Below, in pieces: positions 1-10,934 of a stretch of 51,291 nt of DNA. The first letter of the stretch is position 1. Each line of letters opens with the position of its first letter. The DNA lies in assembly GCF_024505185.1 (NCBI RefSeq), contig NZ_JANIBJ010000031.1:1-51291 (forward strand), in the 5' to 3' direction. The notes under the pieces are model-generated. The model worked only from the letters and a program-made list of their open reading frames with translations, searched no databases and was not told where the DNA came from. The translations under genes and the position numbers were made by a program. This DNA is from Methylomonas subterranea (GTDB lineage Bacteria; Pseudomonadota; Gammaproteobacteria; Methylococcales; Methylomonadaceae).

Positions 1-39
1 GCACAGTCGCGATGATGGCCTTGCGGATCGCGACTGTGC
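1..39. repeat. Palindromic intergenic repeat
   Basis: The window opens with a perfect 13-bp inverted repeat, positions 1-13 against 27-39, around a 13-nt spacer. It is followed by a GTCGCTCCTACC tail (40-51). A similar GTCGCTCCTAC stretch occurs near 16983, so this belongs to a dispersed family of GTAGGAGCGAC palindromes. It has no coding content. It could be a transcript-end hairpin or simply a REP-like element. Confidence 0.75.
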
Positions 40-89
40 GTCGCTCCTACCATGACTTTCAGAGTAAAAACGCGGTTGAGCCTATCAAA

Positions 90-198
90 ATCCCGTTCGC
101 CCTGAGCCTGTCGAGGGTAGGAGGGGATTTAGTAGGCTCACCATCTATGCCCAGTGGGTTCGAACGGTTTCCACGCGCTTCAACTGATTTTTTTAGGA
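90..198. repeat. Dispersed intergenic repeat downstream of dapE
   Basis: Contains CGTTCGCCCTGAGCCTGTCG (about 94-113) and a nearby GGTTCGAACGG. This resembles the widely dispersed 'CGTTCG..CTGAGCCTGTCGA' sequence seen in many proteobacterial intergenic regions. I see no gene here. The stretch separates the window edge from the dapE stop codon. Assignment to a repeat family is from memory and not computed. Confidence 0.45.
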
Positions 199-1676
<1,478 letters not shown>

Positions 1677-1964
1677 ATAAGATAGAAGTGGAATATCCAA
1701 GTATTTGTATTGAGTTGCAATGCGTTTTATGCATGTCATGAATCAAGGCGAAGCGTTATATATTTATCTTTTCTAGTGATACGGAAGGTGATGGGCATTG
1801 ATCAAACTGTGTAACAAGTCTTTTTGTTGCGTCGATGCAGCGATCCTTGTTCTAGCCAGCGTCAACAGGGTGTGTAAATTAATCTACACTATACCCGAGG
1901 AACGGTAAATGACGATAGCAACTATTCAGCCATGTAACTTCGCGACGGGAAGCAGTCGTTCGAA
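1677..1964. other. Intergenic region between yffB and the polysaccharide cluster
   Basis: 288 bases between divergent genes with no convincing ORF. It must hold promoters for both directions. The best plus-strand candidate is listed separately at 1862-1890. A short GTGTA..TACAC inverted repeat (about 1872-1889) overlaps that candidate -10. Nothing else is evident. Confidence 0.5.
1862..1890 (+). promoter_or_regulatory. Putative sigma-70 promoter for the polysaccharide cluster
   Basis: TCAACA (1862-1867), 17-nt spacer, TACACT (1885-1890), 75 bases upstream of the flippase start. Each hexamer matches consensus at four of six positions, so this is plausible but weak. I saw no JUMPstart/ops element. 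Confidence 0.35.
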
Positions 1965-3530
1965 ATGTCAGCTGACCAAGGATATATTGAAATCCAAAAA
2001 TCAACGCAATCAGATCGGCCGGTGGGCTTGGTACACTTTTTCAATCCTGTGACGGTCAAACGCAACATTATCGCCAATTTCTCGGGGAGCGCATGGTCGG
2101 CTCTCATGAGCTTGGCTTTCGTGCCATTCTATATTCGTCTGATGGGTGTGGAATCCTACGGTATCGTCGGCGTATTCAGCTCGTTGACGGCAATGCTGGC
2201 CGTGCTGGATTTGGGTCTTTCGCAGGCCATGAGTCGGGAAATGGCGTTGCTCTGTGGAGATAAAAGCAATACCCGGCGAATAGTTGATACCGCCAGGACA
2301 TTGGAAGTCATTTATTGGTTGATTGCGTTGGGGGTAGTTACGGCAGTCATTTTGCTCTCTGATTTTATCGCCTATCGCTGGTTGAACCCTGAACGTTTAT
2401 CGCGCGATACGTTGCGGCAGGTACTTGGAATAATGGCACTGGTGATTGGATTACGTTGGCCGGTTGCCATTTATATGGGGGGATTAAATGGTCTGCAGCG
2501 ACAAGTGCTGGTCAACATATTATCGTCTGTTATTGCAACCTTACAGGGGGTTGGATCACTTGCGGTTTTGTGGTTTTTCGAACCAACCGCGCGAGTTTTC
2601 TTTTTGTGGCATGCATTGATTGCAGTGATTCAAGCGATAGCATTTCGCATTGCTTTATGGCGGAGCTTTTCTACTGATCGGAAAGGGACGTTTTGCAAAG
2701 AAGTTTTACATAACGTTTGGCGTTTTGCCGCTGGTATGACGGGAATATCCATGATGGCAACAATATTAACGCAAATGGATAAAATATTGCTCAGCAGGAT
2801 GCTTACCCTGACCGATTTTGGGTACTACACTTTTGCCACGACCATTGCCGCAGTCATTTATAGAATTGTTGGCCCGGTTTTTACGGCCTATTACCCACGG
2901 TTGACCACGTTGGTAGCTAAAAATGATTATATGGAGCTTGTTGACGCGTACCATCAAGGTTGCCAGTTAATGGCGGTCATGATTCTTCCGGCAACATTTG
3001 TTCTGGCTTTTTTTTCCAGGGAAATTCTGGCGCTATGGTCGTGTAATGTAGAGTTGGTCGAAAATTCATCTTTGCTTGTCAGTTTATTGGTGATAGGCAA
3101 TGCATTGAACGGTTTAATGCACATACCCTATGCGCTTCAGCTTGCACATGGTTGGACGAAGTTTGCGTTTTACACCAATGTCATAGCTGTGATTTTTCTG
3201 GTGCCGGCCATTTATTTTGCAACAATTCGTTGGGGGGTAGTTGGCGCCGCCGGCGTTTGGATTACTTTGAATGTCGGCTATATCTTGGTTGGTGCCCAGA
3301 TTATGTATTGTCATTTGTTGGTTGGGGAGAAATGGCGTTGGTACAGCAGCGATATTGGAAGAATTATGTTGCCGGTTTTGGTTGTTATGGGTGTTGCAAG
3401 GCAATTAATGCAGAGTAATTTAGGCGGGGTGGCGGAGACTGTTATATTCATACTTGTATTTTGGATTTCTACTATTGCTGCATTTTTTTGTGCCGGTAAT
3501 TTGCATAAACGGCTCAATTTTAATGGCTGA
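1965..3530 (+). CDS. Wzx-like oligosaccharide flippase
   Basis: A 521-aa polytopic inner-membrane protein of the polysaccharide transporter (PST/MOP) superfamily, expected to flip undecaprenyl-pyrophosphate-linked glycan units to the periplasm. The sequence shows the family's opening pattern NIIANFSGSAWSALMSLAFV, then FYIRLMGVESYGIVG, and about twelve to fourteen hydrophobic segments to the C terminus. The ATG at 1965 gives a hydrophilic leader of about 28 residues before the usual family start; an in-frame GTG at 2049 would remove it and is a real alternative. It is the first gene of a same-strand cluster of glycosyltransferases with short gaps. No Wzy polymerase or chain-length regulator is visible in the window. 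Confidence 0.85.
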   Translation: MSADQGYIEIQKSTQSDRPVGLVHFFNPVTVKRNIIANFSGSAWSALMSLAFVPFYIRLMGVESYGIVGVFSSLTAMLAVLDLGLSQAMSREMALLCGDKSNTRRIVDTARTLEVIYWLIALGVVTAVILLSDFIAYRWLNPERLSRDTLRQVLGIMALVIGLRWPVAIYMGGLNGLQRQVLVNILSSVIATLQGVGSLAVLWFFEPTARVFFLWHALIAVIQAIAFRIALWRSFSTDRKGTFCKEVLHNVWRFAAGMTGISMMATILTQMDKILLSRMLTLTDFGYYTFATTIAAVIYRIVGPVFTAYYPRLTTLVAKNDYMELVDAYHQGCQLMAVMILPATFVLAFFSREILALWSCNVELVENSSLLVSLLVIGNALNGLMHIPYALQLAHGWTKFAFYTNVIAVIFLVPAIYFATIRWGVVGAAGVWITLNVGYILVGAQIMYCHLLVGEKWRWYSSDIGRIMLPVLVVMGVARQLMQSNLGGVAETVIFILVFWISTIAAFFCAGNLHKRLNFNG

Positions 3531-3541
3531 CTGGGTGGCAA

Positions 3542-4441
3542 ATGGATAGAAATCAGCCATTAGTGAGTGTAGGTATCCCAACATATAATAGAGCCGCCTT
3601 GCTGAGCCGTTCAATTGAGTCGGCGTTGAGTCAAGATTACAAAAATATTGAAGTATTGGTTTCAGATAATGCATCAACTGATGAGACAGAGACTGTTTGC
3701 TTGCTTCATTGCGGAAAAGACTCACGGTTAAAATATATTCGACACTCTAATAATAGGGGGGCAGTTATCAATTTTTACGATGTGCTTATGCGTGCGTCTG
3801 GGCAGTTTTTCATGTGGTTAGGAGATGATGATTGGATTGATGCTGGTTATATTAGCTCGTGTGTTAAACTGTTAATAAGTGATCCAGATATTTCTCTAGT
3901 TAGTGGGGTGCCTAAGTATTATCGTGATGGTGAGAAAATCTATGATGGGAATATATTTAGTTTATTACATGATGCATGGTGGGTAAGAGTTGTTTTTTAT
4001 TACGGATGGGTAGCGGATAATGGTATGTTTTACGGGTTGATGCGAACCCAGAAGCTTCGAAAAATTGAGATATGGAATACGATGGGCGGAGATTGGCATT
4101 TAATTGCCAATATAGTCTCTATTGGAAAAGCCGCAATGGTTCCAGAAGTGTCCGTGCATAGAGAGCTTGGTGGAGCTTCAGCTAGTTATAGACATATTGC
4201 TAAATCTCTTGGCTTACCATTAATTCAGGCAATGTTTCCAATGTCTACCATTGCCTGCGGTGCATTCAATAACATTGTCTTTAAGGCACATGAATGTAAA
4301 AAACGTAGTATTTTTAGTAGAATAATTTTAGCTGGTTTTGTGTTTTCTCTTATTTTAATAAAGGCTATTCTAAATTTTATAGGAAGAATGAGACGCTTAA
4401 TTACGCGCCTAATATACAGTGAGTCTAAATTTTTCATATAA
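3542..4441 (+). CDS. Family 2 glycosyltransferase
   Basis: A 299-aa GT-A fold glycosyltransferase, inferred to add a sugar to a lipid-linked glycan at the cytoplasmic membrane face. It begins LVSVGIPTYNRAALLSRSIE, has the nucleotide-binding DNASTDET stretch and a DxD-type LGDDDW near residue 94, then a domain ending in a hydrophobic helix (about residues 255-275) and a basic tail. It starts 11 bases after the flippase stop. Base composition is clearly more AT-rich than the housekeeping genes downstream, which suggests horizontal acquisition. Sugar donor and acceptor cannot be told from the sequence. Confidence 0.85.
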   Translation: MDRNQPLVSVGIPTYNRAALLSRSIESALSQDYKNIEVLVSDNASTDETETVCLLHCGKDSRLKYIRHSNNRGAVINFYDVLMRASGQFFMWLGDDDWIDAGYISSCVKLLISDPDISLVSGVPKYYRDGEKIYDGNIFSLLHDAWWVRVVFYYGWVADNGMFYGLMRTQKLRKIEIWNTMGGDWHLIANIVSIGKAAMVPEVSVHRELGGASASYRHIAKSLGLPLIQAMFPMSTIACGAFNNIVFKAHECKKRSIFSRIILAGFVFSLILIKAILNFIGRMRRLITRLIYSESKFFI

Positions 4442-4471
4442 ATGCAATTTATTTTCTCTAGCTGATACAAC

Positions 4472-5575
4472 ATGAAGATAGTCTTTGATTCACAGATATT
4501 CGCTATGCAAGAGTATGGTGGAATTTCTCGATATGCGTATGAGCTCGCTGTTGAGTTGGCGACATCTACTAAAGAGGATGTTGCCGTCATTTCGCCTCTT
4601 TATGTTAATCGTTATCTGGCCTGCGCTCCTTCTGACCTAAATGTGATAGGTGTGCCTGTCCCAAAATTGCCAAAAACCGTGCTACTTTTTCGAGCCATTA
4701 ATTCTATTCTCGCTTGGCCGGTCACAAGACACATTCGTCCAAACATTTTCCATGAAACCTATTATTCATCAATTAGTATGGCGCCCAAGAGCGCCAAGGT
4801 AGTCATGACTGTGTATGACATGATTCATGAGAAATTCAGTGGGCATTTTCCTAAGACTGACCCTACAAGTCGAAGAAAAGCGTTAGCGGTCAAGCGAGCG
4901 GATCATGTGATTTGTATATCCGAACAGACTCGACAGGATTTGATCGAGTTGCTGGGCGTCAATCCGGCAAAGACTTCGGTGGTGAACCTCGGCTTCAGCT
5001 TAATGAGTCAGAGTGATTCAGTGCCTGAATCCGTTGCTAGAGCCAACCCGTTTTTACTTTATGTGGGGGAACGGCGAGGGTATAAGAATTTCGAGGGTCT
5101 ACTTCAAGCCTATGCAATGTCGCTTACGTTAAAAAATGATTTTGACTTGATTTGCTTTGGTGGTGGTGAGTTCACGCATCGAGAAAAAACTCTGCTGCAA
5201 CAGTTCGGACTTTCTAATGAGAATGTTCGTCAGGTTTCTGGAGATGACGCGCTTTTGGCTGGGTACTATAGATCGGCTAGCGCTTTTGTTTATCCTTCTC
5301 TATATGAGGGCTTTGGTATTCCGCCACTTGAGGCTATGAGCTTTAATTGCCCCGTGATCTGTAGTGGGGTGAGCTCAATCCCGGAGGTTGTAGGTAATGC
5401 GGGAGAAATGTTTGATCCCTGTGATTTGGATTCGATGCGAATGGCGGTTGAACGCGTAGTAAGTGACAATGTTTTGCAACAAACTCTGATTGCCCGCGGC
5501 CAGGAACGGATCAAGCTCTTTTCTTGGCATAGTTGTGCGCAGGAAACATTAGCTGTCTATCGGAGCATTCTCTGA
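4472..5575 (+). CDS. Family 4 (GT-B) glycosyltransferase
   Basis: A 367-aa retaining GT4 enzyme, similar in layout to mannosyltransferases of O-antigen and capsule clusters. The N-terminal acceptor domain opens MKIVFDSQIFAMQEYGGISR. The linker YVGERRGYKNFEGLLQAY begins the donor domain, and EGFGIPPLE, near residue 278, is the E-x7-E signature. Its TGA stop overlaps the ATG of the next gene by one base (TGATG), so translation is coupled to the dehydratase. That association makes a GDP-sugar donor plausible, but this is inference. Confidence 0.86.
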   Translation: MKIVFDSQIFAMQEYGGISRYAYELAVELATSTKEDVAVISPLYVNRYLACAPSDLNVIGVPVPKLPKTVLLFRAINSILAWPVTRHIRPNIFHETYYSSISMAPKSAKVVMTVYDMIHEKFSGHFPKTDPTSRRKALAVKRADHVICISEQTRQDLIELLGVNPAKTSVVNLGFSLMSQSDSVPESVARANPFLLYVGERRGYKNFEGLLQAYAMSLTLKNDFDLICFGGGEFTHREKTLLQQFGLSNENVRQVSGDDALLAGYYRSASAFVYPSLYEGFGIPPLEAMSFNCPVICSGVSSIPEVVGNAGEMFDPCDLDSMRMAVERVVSDNVLQQTLIARGQERIKLFSWHSCAQETLAVYRSIL

Positions 5576-6528
5576 TGCGGGCATTGATTTGTGGTGTCAG
5601 CGGTCAGGATGGAGCGTATCTAGCCAAATTGTTATTAGCTAAAGGTTACGATGTATGGGGTACATCGAGGGATGCTCAAGTAGCCTCGTTTGCCAATCTT
5701 GAGCGCTTAGGTATTCGGAGCAAAGTCAATGTGATTTCGATGGCTGTTAACGATTTTCGTAGTGTTCTCACAACCTTGAGTCGTAGTGATCCGGATGAAT
5801 TGTATTTTCTGGCCGGCCAGAGTTCTGTGGGTTTGTCATTTGAGCAACCTGCGGAAACACTCGAGAGTATTTTGATGGGGACGTTAAATTTGCTAGAAGC
5901 GATCCGTTTTCGGGACAAGCCGGTTAAGTTTTATCATGCCAGTTCTAGTGAATGTTTTGGTGATGTGGGTAAACAAGCTGCGGATGAGGGTACCCCATTT
6001 CAGCCACGAAGTCCCTATGCAGTAGGCAAAGCTTCGGCACATTGGTTGGTTTCTAATTACCGGGAGGCATACGGTTTGTTTGCGTGCAACGGGATTTTAT
6101 TCAATCACGAGTCCCCACTTAGGCCGGCCCGGTTTGTGACACGTAAAATTATCGCGGCAGCCTGTCGAATCGCGCAGGGAGACAAGGAAAAGCTTCGGCT
6201 TGGTCGTTTGGATATAGTGAGGGACTGGGGGTGGAGTCCAGAATATGTTGAGGCAATGTGGCTCATCTTGCAGCAGAGTGTTGCAGAGGATTTTATTATT
6301 GCAACAGGTGAGGCTCATTCGCTGGAAGATTTTGTTTCAGCGGCATTTGATTCGGTTGGACTAGACTGGCATGATCATGTCATTTCTGAACGATCCTTAT
6401 TTAGGCCAACCGATATCGCATGGAGTCAAGGGAATCCGGCAAAAGCTTTTAGCTGTTTAGGGTGGAAATCAAAAGTGCGTATGCATGAGCTAGTATCGTT
6501 GATGATTAAGGCCGAGAGTCTTAATTAG
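5575..6528 (+). CDS. GDP-mannose 4,6-dehydratase-like enzyme
   Basis: A 317-aa short-chain dehydrogenase of the Gmd branch, expected to convert GDP-D-mannose to GDP-4-keto-6-deoxy-D-mannose, a precursor of fucose, rhamnose or perosamine sugars. Visible features are the NAD(P)-binding CGVSGQDGAYLA near residues 6-17, SSSECFG near 122-128, catalytic SPYAVGK near 146-152, the Gmd-specific ILFNHESP, VRDWGWSPEYVEAMW and a C-terminal LGWKSK. It is shorter than the usual 345-370 residues. The start at 5575 overlaps the previous stop by one base and puts the dinucleotide motif at the normal position. No reductase or epimerase partner is present, so the final sugar is unknown. Confidence 0.82.
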   Translation: MRALICGVSGQDGAYLAKLLLAKGYDVWGTSRDAQVASFANLERLGIRSKVNVISMAVNDFRSVLTTLSRSDPDELYFLAGQSSVGLSFEQPAETLESILMGTLNLLEAIRFRDKPVKFYHASSSECFGDVGKQAADEGTPFQPRSPYAVGKASAHWLVSNYREAYGLFACNGILFNHESPLRPARFVTRKIIAAACRIAQGDKEKLRLGRLDIVRDWGWSPEYVEAMWLILQQSVAEDFIIATGEAHSLEDFVSAAFDSVGLDWHDHVISERSLFRPTDIAWSQGNPAKAFSCLGWKSKVRMHELVSLMIKAESLN

Positions 6529-6595
6529 TATTAGCGTGTAACCCTAAAAGGTTTAAATTAGGGCTGTAAAAAAAATCTATGGTTTGTGGGAAATT

Positions 6596-7561
6596 ATGGA
6601 AACAGCAGAACGCCCCCCTAAAACCATTGCTTTGGATAGTCGTTATTCCACAGCGCGACACTTGAACACGCTAAGGCCGCCGTTATTGACAAACAGTCCT
6701 GATAATAAAATTCAATTTAGTCTATTCTCAACCTCTAACGCGCCTGAAAAGATTGACGGTGGGCTACGCTGTTCAGGGTATTTTAAATATAATTTACCCG
6801 ATCATCCGCTTATCACAGTGGTTACTGTTGTTTATAACGGCGAGAAATATCTGGAACAAACTATACAAAGTGTCATTAATCAAAGTTACGATGCTGTTGA
6901 ATATATTGTGATCGACGGTGGCTCAACTGATGGCACTCTGGATATTATTCGTCAATACGATGCATTGATCGATTATTGGGTGAGTGAATCCGATAAGGGA
7001 ATTGCTGATGCAATGAACAAAGGAGTGAGTTTTGCAACCGGTGAATATATTGTATTTATTAATTCAGATGACTTTTTGTATAATGTAAATAGTTTAGAGG
7101 TGGCGGCTAGTTTTCTTGATAATAACTATATGATTTTTTCGTTTGATATTTTGTATGGTAGTAATCTTGTCAGATTATCATCAAGAGGATTTAATTTCTG
7201 GCTGAATTTTAGAAATGGAATTTTACATCAAGGTGTCGTCTGTAGTCGTTTATTGTTCAATATGGTGGGCTATTTTGACGAACAGCTTGAAATTAGCATG
7301 GATTATGATTTTTTTCTAAGAGCTTATTATAACCGCTTTAAGTTAAAAAAAATTAAAACCGTGCTTTCAGTTATGCGGGACACGGGCCTAAGCTCCCAAA
7401 AAGATTGGCAGTCACTGGTGTTACGATTTAATGAAGATAAACTTGTTCAGCATAGAATGATTCAAAATTCCAATACCAAAGTATTCAATAAATTTTTCTG
7501 GTTTTTTTATATGCCTTATAGGAAAATAAAATTTTTGTTTGCGGAAAGGTTTGGTAAGTGA
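6596..7561 (+). CDS. Family 2 glycosyltransferase
   Basis: A GT-A fold glycosyltransferase of about 321 aa, of the WcaA-like kind. An unusual N-terminal extension of about 70 residues ends in GGLRCSGYFKYNLPDHPLI and is followed by the catalytic domain: VVTVVYNGEKYLEQTIQSVI, DGGSTDGT and INSDDF (about residue 155). I prefer the ATG at 6596, which has GGGAAA just upstream, over the TTG at 6584. It is AT-rich relative to neighbours. Its stop overlaps the next start (GTGA), so the two glycosyltransferases are coupled. Donor and acceptor are unknown. Confidence 0.85.
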   Translation: METAERPPKTIALDSRYSTARHLNTLRPPLLTNSPDNKIQFSLFSTSNAPEKIDGGLRCSGYFKYNLPDHPLITVVTVVYNGEKYLEQTIQSVINQSYDAVEYIVIDGGSTDGTLDIIRQYDALIDYWVSESDKGIADAMNKGVSFATGEYIVFINSDDFLYNVNSLEVAASFLDNNYMIFSFDILYGSNLVRLSSRGFNFWLNFRNGILHQGVVCSRLLFNMVGYFDEQLEISMDYDFFLRAYYNRFKLKKIKTVLSVMRDTGLSSQKDWQSLVLRFNEDKLVQHRMIQNSNTKVFNKFFWFFYMPYRKIKFLFAERFGK

Positions 7562-8550
7562 TAATAAGTCCCATGGCAACCGGTAATGGTGCTTATGTTG
7601 TCCATAAAACCTTAGAGAGTGAGCTAAAAAACTATAGGGTTATCCCCTATAATCCTTTTCTCACTTTAATGCCACCCGTTTTATATGGCCTGGGTCGTCT
7701 TTCCAAGGCTAGGTTAATTCATACTACACCAGATTACGGACTGTTTCATGTCCGACGAAAAATACCTGTAATACTGACTTTTCATAATTATGTGCTTGAC
7801 GTCTTTATGAAGGATTATAGTAATTTTTTGCAAAATACTCATTATCAGACTGACTTGAAATGGTTTACCCGTCTATCAGTCAATAATGCATCGGTCATTA
7901 CCGCTGTCAGTGAATTCACCGCTAAATTAGTCAGTAACGAACTAGCTATTGACAATGTGAAGGTTATTTACAACGGCATCAATCATAATGTTTTTTATCC
8001 AGATCGGTTTCGCAATCGCTCGGATAATGAAATAAAAGTACTCTTTTGTGGCAATTTAACAAGTAGAAAAGGAGTGCAATGGCTGTTGCCCATTGTTTCA
8101 AGACTTTCACCAAAAATTACGGTTTTTTATACGTCTGGTTTAAGAAGCAAAACAAAACTGCCTGAAAATAGCAGCATGCAATGTTTAGGCTCCATAGATT
8201 ATGCAGATATGCCAGCCGTTTACAATGAAATGGATATACTTTTATTCCCTACTGTTAGAGAGGGTCTAAGTTTAGCGGCAATTGAAGCGATGGCCTGTGG
8301 ATTGCCTATTGTTACCACTTACTGTTCATCTTTGCCTGAGTTGGTTGACGATGGCAAGGGAGGCTTTTTGTGTCCTTTGGGAGATGTTCATACGTTCGCC
8401 GATAGGATCAATCGACTGGCTGATGATGCGCTTTTGAGGAGGGACATGGGTGAATATAATCGGGAAAGGGTTGAAAAGACTTTCACTTTGGTAAGAATGG
8501 TAAAGGAATATAAACTCTTGTTTGATGAGGCGTTGGATACAGCAAATTGA
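7558..8550 (+). CDS. Family 4 glycosyltransferase
   Basis: A 330-aa GT-B enzyme. The N terminus reads SPMATGNGAYVVHKTL, the domain junction carries VIYNGINHNVFYP, the donor domain starts near VLFCGNLTSRKGVQWL, and EGLSLAAIE near residue 234 is the E-x7-E donor-binding signature. It starts with GTG at 7558 inside the end of the previous gene (GTGA overlap). It is the last glycosyltransferase of the plus-strand cluster and is AT-rich like its neighbour. The N-terminal domain is short for a GT4, which is common in this subgroup. Confidence 0.84.
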   Translation: MIISPMATGNGAYVVHKTLESELKNYRVIPYNPFLTLMPPVLYGLGRLSKARLIHTTPDYGLFHVRRKIPVILTFHNYVLDVFMKDYSNFLQNTHYQTDLKWFTRLSVNNASVITAVSEFTAKLVSNELAIDNVKVIYNGINHNVFYPDRFRNRSDNEIKVLFCGNLTSRKGVQWLLPIVSRLSPKITVFYTSGLRSKTKLPENSSMQCLGSIDYADMPAVYNEMDILLFPTVREGLSLAAIEAMACGLPIVTTYCSSLPELVDDGKGGFLCPLGDVHTFADRINRLADDALLRRDMGEYNRERVEKTFTLVRMVKEYKLLFDEALDTAN

Positions 8551-8831
8551 GGAATTATCTGTTGAGGGAGTGCGCCTAATATTTAGGCTTATATGTGGGT
8601 GAAATATTTATAACTTAACGAGAATTAGATTTAACTTTTCGGTACGTGTATGAAATAATGGCTTATATCACTATGATTATTAAACCATCAGCAGGCTTGG
8701 TTTGATTTTCCTAACCTTGCATGAATAAATTCGAACAACTTTTTGGTCTGCAGCACGTATCATTATTAAAATGTTCTGGATGAATTAAATACGGAAAAAC
8801 TAACGGCTATTTGGATAAATATACAAGAATA
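8551..8831. other. AT-rich intergenic region before the acyltransferase
   Basis: About 280 bases of AT-rich DNA without a convincing ORF. It probably contains a separate promoter for the acyltransferase gene, but I found no hexamer pair good enough to list. No clear hairpin with a T-tract ends the preceding glycosyltransferase gene. Confidence 0.4.
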
Positions 8832-10868
8832 ATGCGTATTAATGCAATGGATATGACACTCGATAAAACCATCACCTATCGCCCTGACCTCCAGGGTTTA
8901 CGCGCTATCAGCATTATTTTGGTGGTATTGAACCATGCCGGAGTATCGCTTGTTTCGGGCGGGTTTGTCGGGGTCGATGTTTTTTTTGTCCTATCGGGCT
9001 ATCTAATATCCGGTCTCCTGATTAAGGAATATATGAATGTCGGAAGTATTGATCTGTTGCAATTTATAGCCCGGCGTTTGAGGCGTTTACTTCCAGCTCT
9101 TTTTGTTATGTTGAGTGTGGTCGTATTGATCAGTTCGTTATTGTTGTCGAACTACGAAGCGTGGCAACAGACTGCGTCAGTGGTATATGCAACGACATGG
9201 ACCAGCAATTTGTTTTTTTCATTTTCAACGATTAATTATTTTGAAGAAATAAAAACCAAGGACTTGTTTTTGCATACTTGGTCGCTGGGTGTGGAGGAAC
9301 AGTTTTACATAACGTGGCCCGTGATGATTCTGCTCATTTTTATCGCCCTGAAAAAGCTGCGACAAGGTGCGCTTGATCGGTCCGGGTTGCTTGCGATGCT
9401 GACAGTATTGTTTCTGGGTAGCTTGGGTCTGTCCTGGTATTGGATGGCGACGAATCCTTTATGGTCTTTTTATATGATGCCGTCGCGCATCTGGCAGTTT
9501 GCCTTGGGTGCGGTAACATTTGTATGGTTTCAGCCGAAAATGCTCCCCCTAAACGATGCCGGGCAACTTTATTTTTCGCCGTGGTGGGGACGCGGTTTGA
9601 GCGCTTTGGGTGCGGGATTGATATTCGGTGCGGCCACGTTCCTTACTGCCAATGAGACTTACCCAGGCTATTGGGCCTTGTTGCCCTCCGTGGGTGCAGT
9701 CTTGATCATCTCCGCCGGGTATTTCAATCGTGAGCGCGCGGAGCGCGGTATATTGGCTCATCCGGTTCTGGTTTGGGTTGGAGACCGCTCTTATTCCTGG
9801 TATCTATGGCACTGGCCGTTATTGATGTTGGGTTTTTCGTGGGGTCTGCATCATCGTTTCTCCGAGACCACGGGTTTGGTGGCATTGTCATTCTTGTTTG
9901 CAATAGCGAGCTACCGCTATGTTGAGTTGCCGTTTTGGAAAGGGCGTTTTCGGCATCAGGCCCCGCTTAGAGTGATCCTTTTATCCATCCTTGCCATGCT
10001 GACAATGATCTGGGGGGCGCAAAATTATTTGAAACCGCCGCCCGTTGATGAAATGCCTAAAGAGGAGTCATACAGCACTAAAGCTCGTTCGGATTTGCCG
10101 ATTATCTATACTTACGGTTGTGATGCTTGGTATGGAGATGCTAATTTGAGTCCATGCGTAATAGGCGGAACTGACGCTGAAAAAACCGTCGTTCTGTTGG
10201 GGGATAGCATTGGGGCGCAATGGTTTTCAATGTTTCCAGGGATATTCCAGGCACCTAAATGGCGTATCGTGGTCTTGACTAAATCATCCTGTCCAATGGT
10301 CGACGAAGATTTTTTCTACAGCCGTATCGGAAAGATTTATACCGTCTGTACCGAGTGGCGTAATAAAGTATTGGATTATTTGGAGTCTATCCGCCCCGAC
10401 ATTGTGTTTTTGGGAAGCGCCGCAACATACGACTTTACCAAGGAGCAGTGGGAGAATGGCTCGGCGCGTATATTGGCCCGTCTGACCAAGATCGCCGGTC
10501 GCGTCGTTGTAATTCCAGGAACCTACCCGTTGTCATTTGATGGCCCCGGTTGTCTTGAACGCGATTTCTCGTCTCATCAACTTTTCGATGCCGCCGGTAT
10601 CCAAGATTGCCGCGAAAATATATCCAACAAACAACCTGAGACGGTGGCCGGGTACTTGGGGCAAGCGGTAAAGCCGTTTTCAAACGCCGCATTGCTTGAT
10701 CTTAACGACTTGGTTTGTCCTAACGAACAATGTAGCGCGCAAGATGCTGACGGAATCGTAGTGTTTCGTGATCAACAGCATCTTACCGATACATTTGTAA
10801 AGTCACGGGTCTCTGTTATACGGAAGCGTCTGGAAATGCTTGGTTTGGAAATGGGTGTCGCGCATTGA
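8832..10868 (+). CDS. Acyltransferase 3 / SGNH O-acetyltransferase (OafA-like)
   Basis: A membrane enzyme of about 678 aa that O-acetylates surface glycans. The N-terminal acyltransferase-3 domain shows RPDLQGLRAISI with the catalytic-type His in VVLNHAG, then GGFVGVDVFFVLSGYLIS and about ten membrane helices to residue ~390. A periplasmic SGNH domain follows, with VVLLGDSIG (nucleophile Ser near residue 455) and a C-terminal DQQHLTD giving the D-x-x-H pair. The start is uncertain: a TTG at 8811 and ATGs at 8832, 8847 and 8853 are all in frame and none has a strong ribosome site. Two-domain enzymes of this type modify O-antigen or capsule, which fits the cluster. Confidence 0.88.
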   Translation: MRINAMDMTLDKTITYRPDLQGLRAISIILVVLNHAGVSLVSGGFVGVDVFFVLSGYLISGLLIKEYMNVGSIDLLQFIARRLRRLLPALFVMLSVVVLISSLLLSNYEAWQQTASVVYATTWTSNLFFSFSTINYFEEIKTKDLFLHTWSLGVEEQFYITWPVMILLIFIALKKLRQGALDRSGLLAMLTVLFLGSLGLSWYWMATNPLWSFYMMPSRIWQFALGAVTFVWFQPKMLPLNDAGQLYFSPWWGRGLSALGAGLIFGAATFLTANETYPGYWALLPSVGAVLIISAGYFNRERAERGILAHPVLVWVGDRSYSWYLWHWPLLMLGFSWGLHHRFSETTGLVALSFLFAIASYRYVELPFWKGRFRHQAPLRVILLSILAMLTMIWGAQNYLKPPPVDEMPKEESYSTKARSDLPIIYTYGCDAWYGDANLSPCVIGGTDAEKTVVLLGDSIGAQWFSMFPGIFQAPKWRIVVLTKSSCPMVDEDFFYSRIGKIYTVCTEWRNKVLDYLESIRPDIVFLGSAATYDFTKEQWENGSARILARLTKIAGRVVVIPGTYPLSFDGPGCLERDFSSHQLFDAAGIQDCRENISNKQPETVAGYLGQAVKPFSNAALLDLNDLVCPNEQCSAQDADGIVVFRDQQHLTDTFVKSRVSVIRKRLEMLGLEMGVAH

Positions 10869-10934
10869 GGATTGGTATCGCTTATAGAGAGTGCAGCTCC
10901 ATGGTCTTCAATGCAAATCGCTGACATCAGACAT

